64,000 nt of DNA, from positions 186,001-250,000 of the forward strand of contig JAHDFP010000004.1 in NCBI GenBank assembly GCA_020628095.1, in the 5' to 3' direction. The translations under genes and the position numbers were made by a program. Source of the stretch: Saprospiraceae bacterium. GTDB taxonomy: Bacteria; Bacteroidota; Bacteroidia; Chitinophagales; Saprospiraceae. Position 1 is the first letter of the stretch. The number at the start of each line of letters is the position of its first letter. Shown in pieces: positions 54,436-62,722 of the stretch. Below the pieces are notes generated by a model. The model saw nothing but the letters and a program-made list of their open reading frames with translations, had not been told where the DNA came from and made no database searches.

Positions 54436-56142
54436 ATGTTGCAACGGTTTCTTTTACTTCTCTTTTTTGCTTCTTTGTTTTCGTGTAACGAGACACCCTC
54501 TGTTCCTGATATATCTACACTGGAAGAGATTAATGTCAGGTTGCGCAGAGACCCACAGCGTATCAATCCATTCTACTCGCCCACGACTCTAGGAAGGGAG
54601 GTGTTTCAGTATATCTTTATGCCATTAGCGGATTATCACCCAGAGACCCTCACATTGACACCTATTATAATAGAAGATATCCCGACAGGGTACAACTATC
54701 TCAACGAAAAAGGTCAACCGCGTATCGCCTACGACCTCAAGATCAAAGACGATGCAAGCTGGTCAGATGGCGCAGATATAACAGGTCATGATTATTTATT
54801 CACCTATAATGTTATCAAACATCCAGCATCGACTTGTACTGCCTGGAAGCCTTATTTCGAAAACATCCTCGATGTAAAAGTAGACCCTCAGAATAATAAA
54901 AAACTGACCGTCTATACCAACCCTGATTATATGCTTACCAAAGAGGTAACCGTAACGACCTGCCTCATGCCGCGTCACATATATGATCCAGAAGATGTAC
55001 TCAGTAATTATGCTGTTACTGATTCTGTATCTACTAATATAGTCTCGCAAGTCAACGAATCTATGAATGCCAAAACAGACGTCGTACAATCAGGGCCGTA
55101 TCGTCTGACAGATTATCAGACCGATGAGTATATCATTCTAGAGCGTAATCCTGATTACTGGGGGTCTGCGTATCCTGACAACCCGTTCTTGCAAAGTAAT
55201 CCCGAGAAAATAATATTCAAAATGGTTGGTGACCCTCTGGCGACGATCAATATGGCTAAAGAGGGAAAGTTAGATGTATTCACCTTACAGTCGTCCAATA
55301 ATTTTTTAGAATTAAAAGACGATGAGACGTTTGCTAGTGAGTGGAACTTTTTCACACCGCAACTGATGTTCTACTATTATATCGCGATGAACAACCAATC
55401 TCCATTATTATCCAATAAGAATATGCGCCGAGCGATGGCGCACTTGTTAGATGTGAATGAGTTTATAGAGGTCATGGATGGTGGTCTAGGTGTACGCACG
55501 ACAGGTCATTTTCATCCGACCAAGTCTTATTATAATAATGCCTTGGCACCAATCCCCTACGATCTTAACAAAGCGAATACCTTGCTAGACCGAGAGGGTT
55601 GGTCGATGAATTCACAGTCAGGTTATAGAGAAAAAGTAGTAGGTGGCACAAAGCAAGAACTAGAGCTGGACATTATCATAACGGGCAGCAAGCTCAGTAA
55701 AAATCTAGCCATAATACTACAGGAAGGCGCTAAGAAAGCGGGTGTCAAAATCAATATCGTCACTAAGAATATATCTGTAAGTCGTAAAGAAAATCTTTAT
55801 ACTTATGACTATGATATGTTTGCCCTAGCGCAGGGTCTTGACTCTGCACCAGATGATCCTTATAGCAAATGGCACTCAGATAATATAGGACCAGCAAAGG
55901 GAAACGAAACGGCATACAACAACCCTGAAAGCGATGCACTTATAGAAAAGATACGTCGCTCTACTACGGCGGAAGAACGCAAACCATATTATCTGCAATT
56001 GCAAGAAAAAATGTATGACGACCAGCCTTGTATCTTCTTGTACAGTCCACTGATCAAAATATTAGTGAATAAAAAGTTAGCTGCCACTGCCACCTCCAAG
56101 AGACCAGGATATCAAGTCAATACCTTCAGAAAGAAGGAATAG
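54436..56142 (+). CDS. Peptide ABC transporter, substrate-binding lipoprotein (DppA/OppA type)
   Basis: About 568 residues from ATG 54436; the frame opens at TTG 54427. A lipobox (FASLFSC, Cys near 20) follows the signal. The SBP_bac_5 family is clear from NVRLRRDPQRINPFYSP, RNPDYWG, and KEGKLDVFTLQSSN plus the C-terminal YNNPESDALIEKIR. It binds peptides or related solutes in the periplasm. Two permease genes follow, 35 and 1,155 bases on; the two ATPase genes of a standard system are not in the window. In Bacteroidota a peptide importer of this type is uncommon next to HU. Confidence 0.9.
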   Translation: MLQRFLLLLFFASLFSCNETPSVPDISTLEEINVRLRRDPQRINPFYSPTTLGREVFQYIFMPLADYHPETLTLTPIIIEDIPTGYNYLNEKGQPRIAYDLKIKDDASWSDGADITGHDYLFTYNVIKHPASTCTAWKPYFENILDVKVDPQNNKKLTVYTNPDYMLTKEVTVTTCLMPRHIYDPEDVLSNYAVTDSVSTNIVSQVNESMNAKTDVVQSGPYRLTDYQTDEYIILERNPDYWGSAYPDNPFLQSNPEKIIFKMVGDPLATINMAKEGKLDVFTLQSSNNFLELKDDETFASEWNFFTPQLMFYYYIAMNNQSPLLSNKNMRRAMAHLLDVNEFIEVMDGGLGVRTTGHFHPTKSYYNNALAPIPYDLNKANTLLDREGWSMNSQSGYREKVVGGTKQELELDIIITGSKLSKNLAIILQEGAKKAGVKINIVTKNISVSRKENLYTYDYDMFALAQGLDSAPDDPYSKWHSDNIGPAKGNETAYNNPESDALIEKIRRSTTAEERKPYYLQLQEKMYDDQPCIFLYSPLIKILVNKKLAATATSKRPGYQVNTFRKKE

Positions 56143-56177
56143 TATAAAAAATATTATAAGTGTAAAAAGATCAAACT

Positions 56178-57305
56178 CTGCGTAGATATTTCATAAAGAG
56201 AATACTACTTATCATTCCAACTTTATTGTTGGTTAGTGTCATTACTTTTTCGCTCAGCAAGCGTGTACCGCAGGATGCAGTATTCGCCATATTAGAAAGC
56301 AGGGGAGTCAAGGATATAACGGATGAAGAATATGCCAAAGTCTATAAGTCGCTTAACCTACATAAGCCCAATTTTTATTTTTCTATTCTACCACATCATT
56401 ATCCTGATAACTTAAATGCAACGATAAGTTATCAGGATAAAAAGTCACTAGAGGAAAACCTCAGTAGAAAAAACTTTTTCTTTCCTTCTATAAGATTACA
56501 TGGCTTAGATAACCAATATCATTATTGGCTAAGGTCTTTCTTTTCTGGTGGCTATGGTATATCCATATCTGATGGACAAGCCGTCGGACCAAAGGTCTCG
56601 AAAGCCTTAACATGGACCTTAAGTATTACGATTATTGATTTGGTTGTAAGCTTTTTCTTGGGTATATATTTGGGTGTAATTTTTACTCGGCATAAGGACT
56701 CTAAGCTAACTACGGCAATGACGTATATGCTATATGCGTTATACTCCATTCCCGTTTTTTGGTTGGCTACTTTATTAGTTGTGTTTTTTACGACTGATGA
56801 TTATGGTGCATGGACTAACTGGTTTCCTTCGTTGGGTATAGATATCTATCCTGGTAAAAGCACCATGCAAGTCATCTGGCTTAATGCACACAAATTAATA
56901 TTGCCAATACTTTGTCTGACGTTACATTCATTGGCGTATGTTAGTCGCTATGTACAGCGTAGTCTAGAAGAGGAACTCGCTAAGCCTTATGCCGAACTCG
57001 CTTATGTTAAGGGTCTAACAACTACAGACCTGATTAAATCACACATCCTTAAGAACGGACTCATGTCCGTCACGACTATTTTTATAAGCGCTGCGGCAGC
57101 TGCTTTTGTAGGGTCTCTTATAATAGAGGTCATTTTTAATATTCCAGGGATCGGTAGGTTACTATATTTTTCTATTGCTTCTACTGATTGGAATGTCGTC
57201 TTTTTTATACTGATGGTACTCGCTCTTGTAACAAGTGTTGTTTTTATAATAGGAGATATACTATACACCACACTCAATCCTAGGTTCAAGTTAGGTCATG
57301 ATTAG
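56178..57305 (+). CDS. Peptide ABC transporter permease, DppB type (CTG start)
   Basis: About 375 residues. The coding frame continues upstream of the first TTG (56226) to give LRRYFIKRILLIIPTLLLVSVITF, the usual DppB N-terminus with its first membrane helix. No ATG, GTG or TTG is in frame there before the stop at 56163, so CTG at 56178 is the best-fitting start; ORF-callers would probably start at 56226. The inner-membrane domain has the EAA-like loop (AELAYVKGLTTTDLIKSHILKNG) that contacts the ATPase. It overlaps the next permease gene by eight bases, so the two are coupled. Confidence 0.85.
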   Translation: MRRYFIKRILLIIPTLLLVSVITFSLSKRVPQDAVFAILESRGVKDITDEEYAKVYKSLNLHKPNFYFSILPHHYPDNLNATISYQDKKSLEENLSRKNFFFPSIRLHGLDNQYHYWLRSFFSGGYGISISDGQAVGPKVSKALTWTLSITIIDLVVSFFLGIYLGVIFTRHKDSKLTTAMTYMLYALYSIPVFWLATLLVVFFTTDDYGAWTNWFPSLGIDIYPGKSTMQVIWLNAHKLILPILCLTLHSLAYVSRYVQRSLEEELAKPYAELAYVKGLTTTDLIKSHILKNGLMSVTTIFISAAAAAFVGSLIIEVIFNIPGIGRLLYFSIASTDWNVVFFILMVLALVTSVVFIIGDILYTTLNPRFKLGHD

Positions 57306-58416
57306 GTCGCTAGGCAAATATCAATTGCGTAAGACGCAGCTATTGGGACTTGGTCTTTTTTTATTCGTTGCACTGTGCCATAAGTTTATTGCTAATGATG
57401 ATTTTATAATAGGAAAGAAAAGTGGCAGCCTAGGTTTTTTTGTCGATAGGACGGATAATGCCACGGGCTTATCTGCACTTATTCCTTATGACTCGAGACA
57501 TCTAGATGCAGATAATCGAGCCGTTGGACCATTTGATAAGCAAGAGGTACAATCATGGCAATATAGGCATTGGCTGGGAACAGATGTATTAGGTCGGGAT
57601 GTGCTAGCAGGAATAATTAATGGCACCTACATTGCACTTCTTGTTGGAGTGTTGACTTGTTTGTTATCGCTCATCTTGGGTGGTGTTTTGGGTATTATCA
57701 GTGGTTACTTTGGAGATGACTCCGTTAGGGTGGGAGGATTTTATTTGACCACTATCCTTATTTTGATGTCTCTATGTATTTTCTATCTCACCTATGGCTC
57801 GATTTTATTAGCAGGTTTAGCATTTCTCCTTTTACTATTAGTTATAATAGTTGCAGTGAGAACTAGTAATAGCCATTCTCATCGAGGTATTACTATTCCT
57901 TTTGATCTTATCATATTTCGGATTATCGAGATATTCAAATCTATACCTGGCCTATTTTTAATATTGGTCCTATTAGCGTTATTCCGAGAACCACATATAT
58001 TCAATGTTGTGCTTGTGCTAGCTTTACTTAGGTGGTTTACTATTACAAGGTTATTGAGAGCTGAAATCATAAACGTTAAGCAGGAAAACTATATATATGG
58101 TGCCAGAGCTGCTGGTCTGAGTGACTTTAGCATATTGAAAAATTACATTTTACCTCAGGCCTTATCCCCTGTATTGATTGCGTTATCTTTTGGTTTTGCA
58201 TCAGCAATTTTAGCAGAGTCTACTCTTTCTTTTTTAGGTATTGGTCTTCCCGTAGAACAGGTTACTTGGGGAAGTCTGCTGAGAGACGCTAAGGACAACC
58301 CTTCTATGTGGTGGCTTGCTTTGTTTCCGGGACTGTCGATATATGCTGTTCTTACTCTGTTTCAGAGCATCGGAGATGGCTTGGCAGATTCATTACAGGG
58401 TCGTAGAAACCTGTAA
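57298..58416 (+). CDS. Peptide ABC transporter permease, DppC type
   Basis: A 372-residue permease of the DppC/OppC family. An N-terminal helix is followed by a periplasmic insert (about residues 40-95, including HWLGTDVLGRDVLAG, the standard DppC motif) and five further membrane helices. The EAA loop near the end (IYGARAAGLSDFSILKNYIL) is typical. It overlaps the DppB gene by eight bases and ends convergent with the small lipoprotein gene. No ATPase genes follow, so the energising subunits must be encoded elsewhere. Confidence 0.93.
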   Translation: MIRSLGKYQLRKTQLLGLGLFLFVALCHKFIANDDFIIGKKSGSLGFFVDRTDNATGLSALIPYDSRHLDADNRAVGPFDKQEVQSWQYRHWLGTDVLGRDVLAGIINGTYIALLVGVLTCLLSLILGGVLGIISGYFGDDSVRVGGFYLTTILILMSLCIFYLTYGSILLAGLAFLLLLLVIIVAVRTSNSHSHRGITIPFDLIIFRIIEIFKSIPGLFLILVLLALFREPHIFNVVLVLALLRWFTITRLLRAEIINVKQENYIYGARAAGLSDFSILKNYILPQALSPVLIALSFGFASAILAESTLSFLGIGLPVEQVTWGSLLRDAKDNPSMWWLALFPGLSIYAVLTLFQSIGDGLADSLQGRRNL

Positions 58417-58423
58417 AATCACA

Positions 58424-58630
58424 TTAGTTCTTCATTTTCTTTTTCTGCTTTTTAGAAAACAAAGAGGACTTTCCGCGCTTAGTGGATAATTGACCATCTT
58501 TATCTGTGTTGCTTTTTTTGTATTGCGGATCATTAGGACATCCTTCCCCTGCTTTGCAAGAAGAAATGGAAGTAGTTATTGCTAAAAAAGAAAGGAAAAA
58601 TATACCGAGGAAAAACTTCTTATATCGCAT
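58424..58630 (-). CDS. Small secreted lipoprotein (68 residues)
   Basis: A 68-residue predicted lipoprotein with a signal peptide and lipobox (LAITTSISSC, Cys near 25), then a short Cys-Pro containing segment (GEGCPNDPQYKK) and a basic lysine-rich tail. Such small lipoproteins are widespread in Bacteroidota and rarely annotated. It is convergent with the permease gene, seven bases apart. The antisense frame on the + strand overlapping it looks like its mirror and is left out. Function unknown. Confidence 0.6.
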   Translation of the reverse strand: MRYKKFFLGIFFLSFLAITTSISSCKAGEGCPNDPQYKKSNTDKDGQLSTKRGKSSLFSKKQKKKMKN

Positions 58631-58754
58631 GACCTGTCAATTTCTGTTAATGTTAAAATTTTACGCTTGGGTTATTATAACTCCAAAAATGATCAAAAAT
58701 TGCTCCCAACCCTTGTAAAATAGAGGTTTTCGGACAGTAAAATACATTAAAGAT

Positions 58755-58786
58755 TTTGATTATATGTGGATTAACCTCTACATTTG
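58755..58786 (+). promoter_or_regulatory. Bacteroidota-type promoter of the HU gene
   Basis: TTTG at 58755-58758 and TACATTTG at 58779-58786, spaced by 20 bases, match the -33/-7 consensus TTTG/TAnnTTTG fully. Transcription would start near 58793, giving a leader of about 33 bases. Confidence 0.82.
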
Positions 58787-58825
58787 TAGCGAATTTGAAT
58801 TTTTACTCTTCAAAAAAAGAATTAA

Positions 58826-59098
58826 ATGAACAAAGGAGATTTAATCAAAGCTGTAGCGGATGCTGCAGACATATCACAAGCTCAAGCGAGTAGCGCGGTA
58901 CAAGCCGTTTTTGATTCTATCGAAAAAACATTAAAGAAAAAGGATAAAGCTTCTTTTATTGGATTTGGTACATTCTCTACTTCTCATAGAAAGGCAAGAG
59001 ATGGCAGAAATCCGGCTACAGGTGCAACTATCAAAATAGCGGCTAAAAACGTAATAAAGTTTAAGGCTGGTAAAGCACTTTCTGACGCAGTCAACTAA
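58826..59098 (+). CDS. HU-family DNA-binding protein
   Basis: A 90-residue HU/IHF protein. N-terminal MNKGDLIKAVADAADISQAQAS and the DNA-arm signature (FIGFGTFSTSHRKARDGRNPATG, given here by its GFGTF-x-RKARDGRNP core) are standard, and the C-terminal KIAAKNVIKFKAGKAL closes the fold. It compacts the chromosome and bends DNA. It has its own strong promoter (58755) and a clear terminator (59129), so it is a single-gene unit. Length is normal. Confidence 0.96.
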   Translation: MNKGDLIKAVADAADISQAQASSAVQAVFDSIEKTLKKKDKASFIGFGTFSTSHRKARDGRNPATGATIKIAAKNVIKFKAGKALSDAVN

Positions 59099-59128
59099 CA
59101 TCAGAAGATTTTTGAAAAAATAATTATT

Positions 59129-59154
59129 AGGCAAGCTCTTCGCTTGCCTTTTTT
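59129..59154 (+). terminator. Rho-independent terminator after the HU gene
   Basis: AGGCAAGC-TCTTC-GCTTGCCT, an 8-base-pair perfect stem with a 5-base loop, followed by TTTTTT. It lies 30 bases after the HU stop and before the transketolase start at 59190. Confidence 0.92.
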
Positions 59155-59189
59155 TGTTTATACCTTTACTAAAAACCAATCAAAAACAG

Positions 59190-60035
59190 ATGTCAGAGCT
59201 CATCTCAAAACTAAAAGGAATAGCTTCTCAGGTAAGAAGGGATATAATACGACAAGTCGCTAATGTCAACTCAGGTCATCCCGGAGGTTCTTTGGGTTGT
59301 ACAGATTTTTTGACGGCTCTATATTTTCATATTATGGACCACGACCCTTCTTTTAATATGAAAGCGCATAATGAGGATGTCTTCTTCTTATCCAATGGTC
59401 ACATATCCCCAGTATGGTATAGTATACTGGCAAGAAGTGGCTATTTTCCAGTAGAGGAATTATCTACTTTCAGACTATTGGATTCTCGCTTACAGGGTCA
59501 TCCTGCGACTCACGAGGGGCTTCCTGGCATACGCGTAGCTTCTGGTTCTTTGGGTCAGGGACTATCAGTAGCTATCGGCGCCGCTCTGGCTAAAAAACTA
59601 AACAAAGACACTAAGACGGTATACGCACTGACTGGTGATGGAGAATTACAGGAAGGACAGATATGGGAAGCAGCCATGTTTGCAGCGCACCATAAGGTGG
59701 ATAATCTCATCGTCACGGTAGACTGGAATGGTCAGCAGATAGATGGACCCAATGACGAAGTGATAGGCTTAGGAGATCTTGAGGCAAAGTGGTCTTCATT
59801 CGGGTGGCTAGTTATGCACATGGATGGCCATGATTATGAAAATATCATATCCACAATCGAATCTGCAAAAGAAAATTCCAATCAAGGAAAACCTATCGTG
59901 ATACTCATGAAAACCGAAATGGGCAAAGGTGTTGACTTTATGGAAGGCACTCATAAGTGGCATGGAAAAGCACCTAATGCAGAGCAAACAGAAATCGCTT
60001 TATCACAATTAGAAGAAACACTCGGAGATTTTTAG
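59190..60035 (+). CDS. Transketolase, N-terminal (thiamine-diphosphate) subunit
   Basis: About 281 residues from ATG 59190 (MSELISKLKGIASQ); the frame is open from 59154 but that part lies in the terminator. It covers the thiamine-diphosphate pyrophosphate-binding half of transketolase: NSGHPGGSLGCTDFLTAL, ASGSLGQGLSVAIGAAL, and the GDGELQEGQIWEAAMFA-(x)-NQQIDG diphosphate motif. Together with the next gene it forms a split transketolase, which moves two-carbon units between sugars in the pentose-phosphate pathway. It follows the HU terminator. Confidence 0.94.
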   Translation: MSELISKLKGIASQVRRDIIRQVANVNSGHPGGSLGCTDFLTALYFHIMDHDPSFNMKAHNEDVFFLSNGHISPVWYSILARSGYFPVEELSTFRLLDSRLQGHPATHEGLPGIRVASGSLGQGLSVAIGAALAKKLNKDTKTVYALTGDGELQEGQIWEAAMFAAHHKVDNLIVTVDWNGQQIDGPNDEVIGLGDLEAKWSSFGWLVMHMDGHDYENIISTIESAKENSNQGKPIVILMKTEMGKGVDFMEGTHKWHGKAPNAEQTEIALSQLEETLGDF

Positions 60036-60041
60036 ATAGAT

Positions 60042-60989
60042 ATGGGAATAGAAAAATATACAAGCACAGAAAAGAAGTCTACACGTGATGGTTTTGGAGC
60101 GGGAATGAGGGAGCTCGGTAGGAGTAATCCCGATGTCGTCGCGCTTTGTGCAGATCTTGTCGGATCACTTAAGATACAAACCTTCATAGATGAGAATCCT
60201 GAGAGATTTGTTCAGGTGGGAATCGCCGAAGCCAATATGATGGGAATTGCCGCGGGGCTAGCTACGGCGGGTAAGGTTCCGTTCGCCACGACTTTCGCTA
60301 ATTTTGCTACGGGTCGTGTCTACGATCAGATAAGACAATCCATTGCCTATTCTCACAAGAATGTCAAAATATGTGCATCGCATGCGGGACTTACCCTCGG
60401 TGAAGATGGTGCAACGCACCAAATCCTAGAAGACCTTGGTATGATGAAAATGCTACCAGGGATGACTGTAATCAATCCTGCCGATTATAATCAAACCAAA
60501 GCTGCCACTATCGCTATTGCAGATCATCATGGACCAGTTTACCTTCGGTTCGGTAGACCTTCATGGCCTGTCTTTATGTCAGAAAGTGAGTTCCAAATAG
60601 GAAAAGCCATAGTAATGAATGAAGGCAGTGACATTACTGTAATAGCAACAGGTCACTTATTATGGCACGCTGTAGAGGCGACCAAAGAACTTTTATCTAA
60701 AGGCATCAGCGTCGACCTTATCAATATACATACCATCAAGCCACTAGACGAAGAGGCCATATTAAAGTCTGTGTCTAAAACAGGAAAATGCGTCGTTGCC
60801 GAAGAACACCAACGAAATGGCGGACTGGGAGAAAGTGTGGCAGGACTATTAGCTCGCAATAATCCAGCACCAATGGCCATGGTTGCGGTCAATGATTCTT
60901 TTGGTGAAAGCGGTAAGCCAGATCAGTTACTTAACAAATATGGTCTCGGTATAAGTGATGTATTAGAGGCTTGCGAGAAGGTATTATAA
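60042..60989 (+). CDS. Transketolase, C-terminal (pyrimidine-binding) subunit
   Basis: A 315-residue protein covering the second and third domains of transketolase: [42 protein letters not shown] (with the catalytic Glu), and VYLRFGRP, ending in the C-terminal domain ([14 protein letters not shown]-like). It begins six bases after the N-terminal subunit gene. Split transketolases of this type are common in anaerobes and many Bacteroidota. Convergent with the gene at 61002 after 12 bases. Confidence 0.94.
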   Translation: MGIEKYTSTEKKSTRDGFGAGMRELGRSNPDVVALCADLVGSLKIQTFIDENPERFVQVGIAEANMMGIAAGLATAGKVPFATTFANFATGRVYDQIRQSIAYSHKNVKICASHAGLTLGEDGATHQILEDLGMMKMLPGMTVINPADYNQTKAATIAIADHHGPVYLRFGRPSWPVFMSESEFQIGKAIVMNEGSDITVIATGHLLWHAVEATKELLSKGISVDLINIHTIKPLDEEAILKSVSKTGKCVVAEEHQRNGGLGESVAGLLARNNPAPMAMVAVNDSFGESGKPDQLLNKYGLGISDVLEACEKVL

Positions 60990-61001
60990 AAAAAGAAGAA
61001 T

Positions 61002-62714
61002 CTACAAATCTACCCTGATTACATCGCCATAAGCAGTGTGATTATTCATGGAGTATCTGCTTACAAGTAAGTAGTCATAGGTGTCATAGTCAAATATCAG
61101 ATGATACGCATACATCTGACCGTCAGGTGCTTTATGGTGTGTGCTTTTACCATCTTTATAGTAGGTTCCTGTATATTCTAAAAAGTCTAAAAAATAAAGC
61201 TGCAAATTATAAGGCAAGACACTTGCTAGGTCGTGTTTGACGCTTTTATCTCGATGTCCTCTTATTATCGTTGTTATAGAGTTATCCTTAGATTCTTCTG
61301 GATTCAGTTTTAATACGACATGTAGCTTGTTATTTTCATTTTTAAGAAACAAGCCTTTTTGCACTTCACGATAATTTTTTAGGCCCTCTCCCCTTATTTC
61401 GTTTTGTTCACCTTGCCAATTTTCTTTTTTTGATTCGCTGGCCAGAAGTGATACGGATTTCATACCATAATAATTAGCCAAACTCTGATTAATATAACTG
61501 GGGTGCTCATCGATATCATAACACCTTATTGCAGCTAGGGCATACTTTGGACATTGGCGTTGAAGTTTGACATCAGAGTGCTTTTCGGCACTTTTTAATA
61601 ACCGCACATTATCTGCTACCCGATGGTGTATCTGACCGAAGTTTTGTATCCTATTAAAAACCAGATGAGCAGAGTAAAAAATTAATAAACCCAGTAACAA
61701 AGGTCTAATGTGACCTTCTACTGCAAACTTGCTAAAGAACAAATACATCAAAATCACAAATCCAAAAACACAAGATCTCTGCTCAAATAGAGGCACTAAG
61801 AACATCACAAGAAGAGACAAAGCCGCCATACCAATCAAATACCTATGACTCCTTCTGATTCTTTTTCCACCAGCACGAATTAGCAAGGGAATCAATCCTA
61901 GTGGAAGATATAACATGAGATAATAGAGGGTGCGCTTGAGATATTCCAATAAGCGATAACCTAAATTGTCATAGAAAAACCCTTCTCGTGCTAAGCGATC
62001 AGTTGCCGACGGCGAGTAAATCATAACTAACCCACCAACCAGCATGATAAAGCAAACCATAACGAGCTTCGCATTAATCCTCTTCTCAGATATAAGCTCA
62101 TAAGCGAGTACGAGCCCCGTCATAAGAAATAAGCTCAGCAGAGCATTCTCGTTAGTACACGCTACAAAGGGAGATAGAAATAATAGCTTATTTATTCCTT
62201 GACCATGATCTACATAATCACAAAAGCTTCTCATATAATATAACAAGGGAATCAGAGTCCAAGAATAGTTAACCGATCCTGTCGTCCAGAAGTAAGCATT
62301 AGCTAGATCAGGATGAAAGCAAAACAGAAAAAGACAGGACACCAGATATTTTTCCTCAAACCTGTTTTGCTTGTAGCTACCTGGAATAAGTAATCGAGCT
62401 ATCCACAAAAAAATGAATGTATTAGCGAAATCAAATATGAATGGCGGCAATAATAGAAGGAATTGTAACATGCAGTGGACAACGTATCTGTAATGCACAT
62501 GATGGAAGATATTAGATTGTGATTCTAAAAAGTCTGATAATGATTCTATACGTTCCATACCGACGGGTGCGTCGGTCGGTACCTTCATCATGAACATATA
62601 GTCGTCTCCTGGCATATAAGGACTCAGATGATTGAGCCAGAAAAGAAAAATGGGGAATGCAAGCAAAAGAACTCGCATCCCCCATTTATATGTTTTAATG
62701 GTTTTGTATTCCAA
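61002..62714 (-). CDS. Polytopic membrane protein (DUF6056-like / glycosyltransferase-like)
   Basis: A 570-residue protein with about ten hydrophobic segments in the first 350 residues and a C-terminal soluble part. An early MPGDDYMFMMKV (Asp pair after the first helix) is the style of GT-C glycosyltransferases and DUF6056. A later FWTTGSVNYSWTLIPLL segment also suits this group. The donor and acceptor are unknown. It is eight bases after the PorU2-like gene stop, so both may be co-transcribed. Confidence 0.55.
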   Translation of the reverse strand: MEYKTIKTYKWGMRVLLLAFPIFLFWLNHLSPYMPGDDYMFMMKVPTDAPVGMERIESLSDFLESQSNIFHHVHYRYVVHCMLQFLLLLPPFIFDFANTFIFLWIARLLIPGSYKQNRFEEKYLVSCLFLFCFHPDLANAYFWTTGSVNYSWTLIPLLYYMRSFCDYVDHGQGINKLLFLSPFVACTNENALLSLFLMTGLVLAYELISEKRINAKLVMVCFIMLVGGLVMIYSPSATDRLAREGFFYDNLGYRLLEYLKRTLYYLMLYLPLGLIPLLIRAGGKRIRRSHRYLIGMAALSLLVMFLVPLFEQRSCVFGFVILMYLFFSKFAVEGHIRPLLLGLLIFYSAHLVFNRIQNFGQIHHRVADNVRLLKSAEKHSDVKLQRQCPKYALAAIRCYDIDEHPSYINQSLANYYGMKSVSLLASESKKENWQGEQNEIRGEGLKNYREVQKGLFLKNENNKLHVVLKLNPEESKDNSITTIIRGHRDKSVKHDLASVLPYNLQLYFLDFLEYTGTYYKDGKSTHHKAPDGQMYAYHLIFDYDTYDYLLVSRYSMNNHTAYGDVIRVDL

Positions 62715-62722
62715 CTAGACGA

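Noticed and set aside
58506-58718. A 70-codon + strand frame antisense to the 68-residue lipoprotein gene
   Set aside because: The - strand frame has a signal peptide with lipobox and a clean stop, so it is the better gene; the + strand frame is its mirror.
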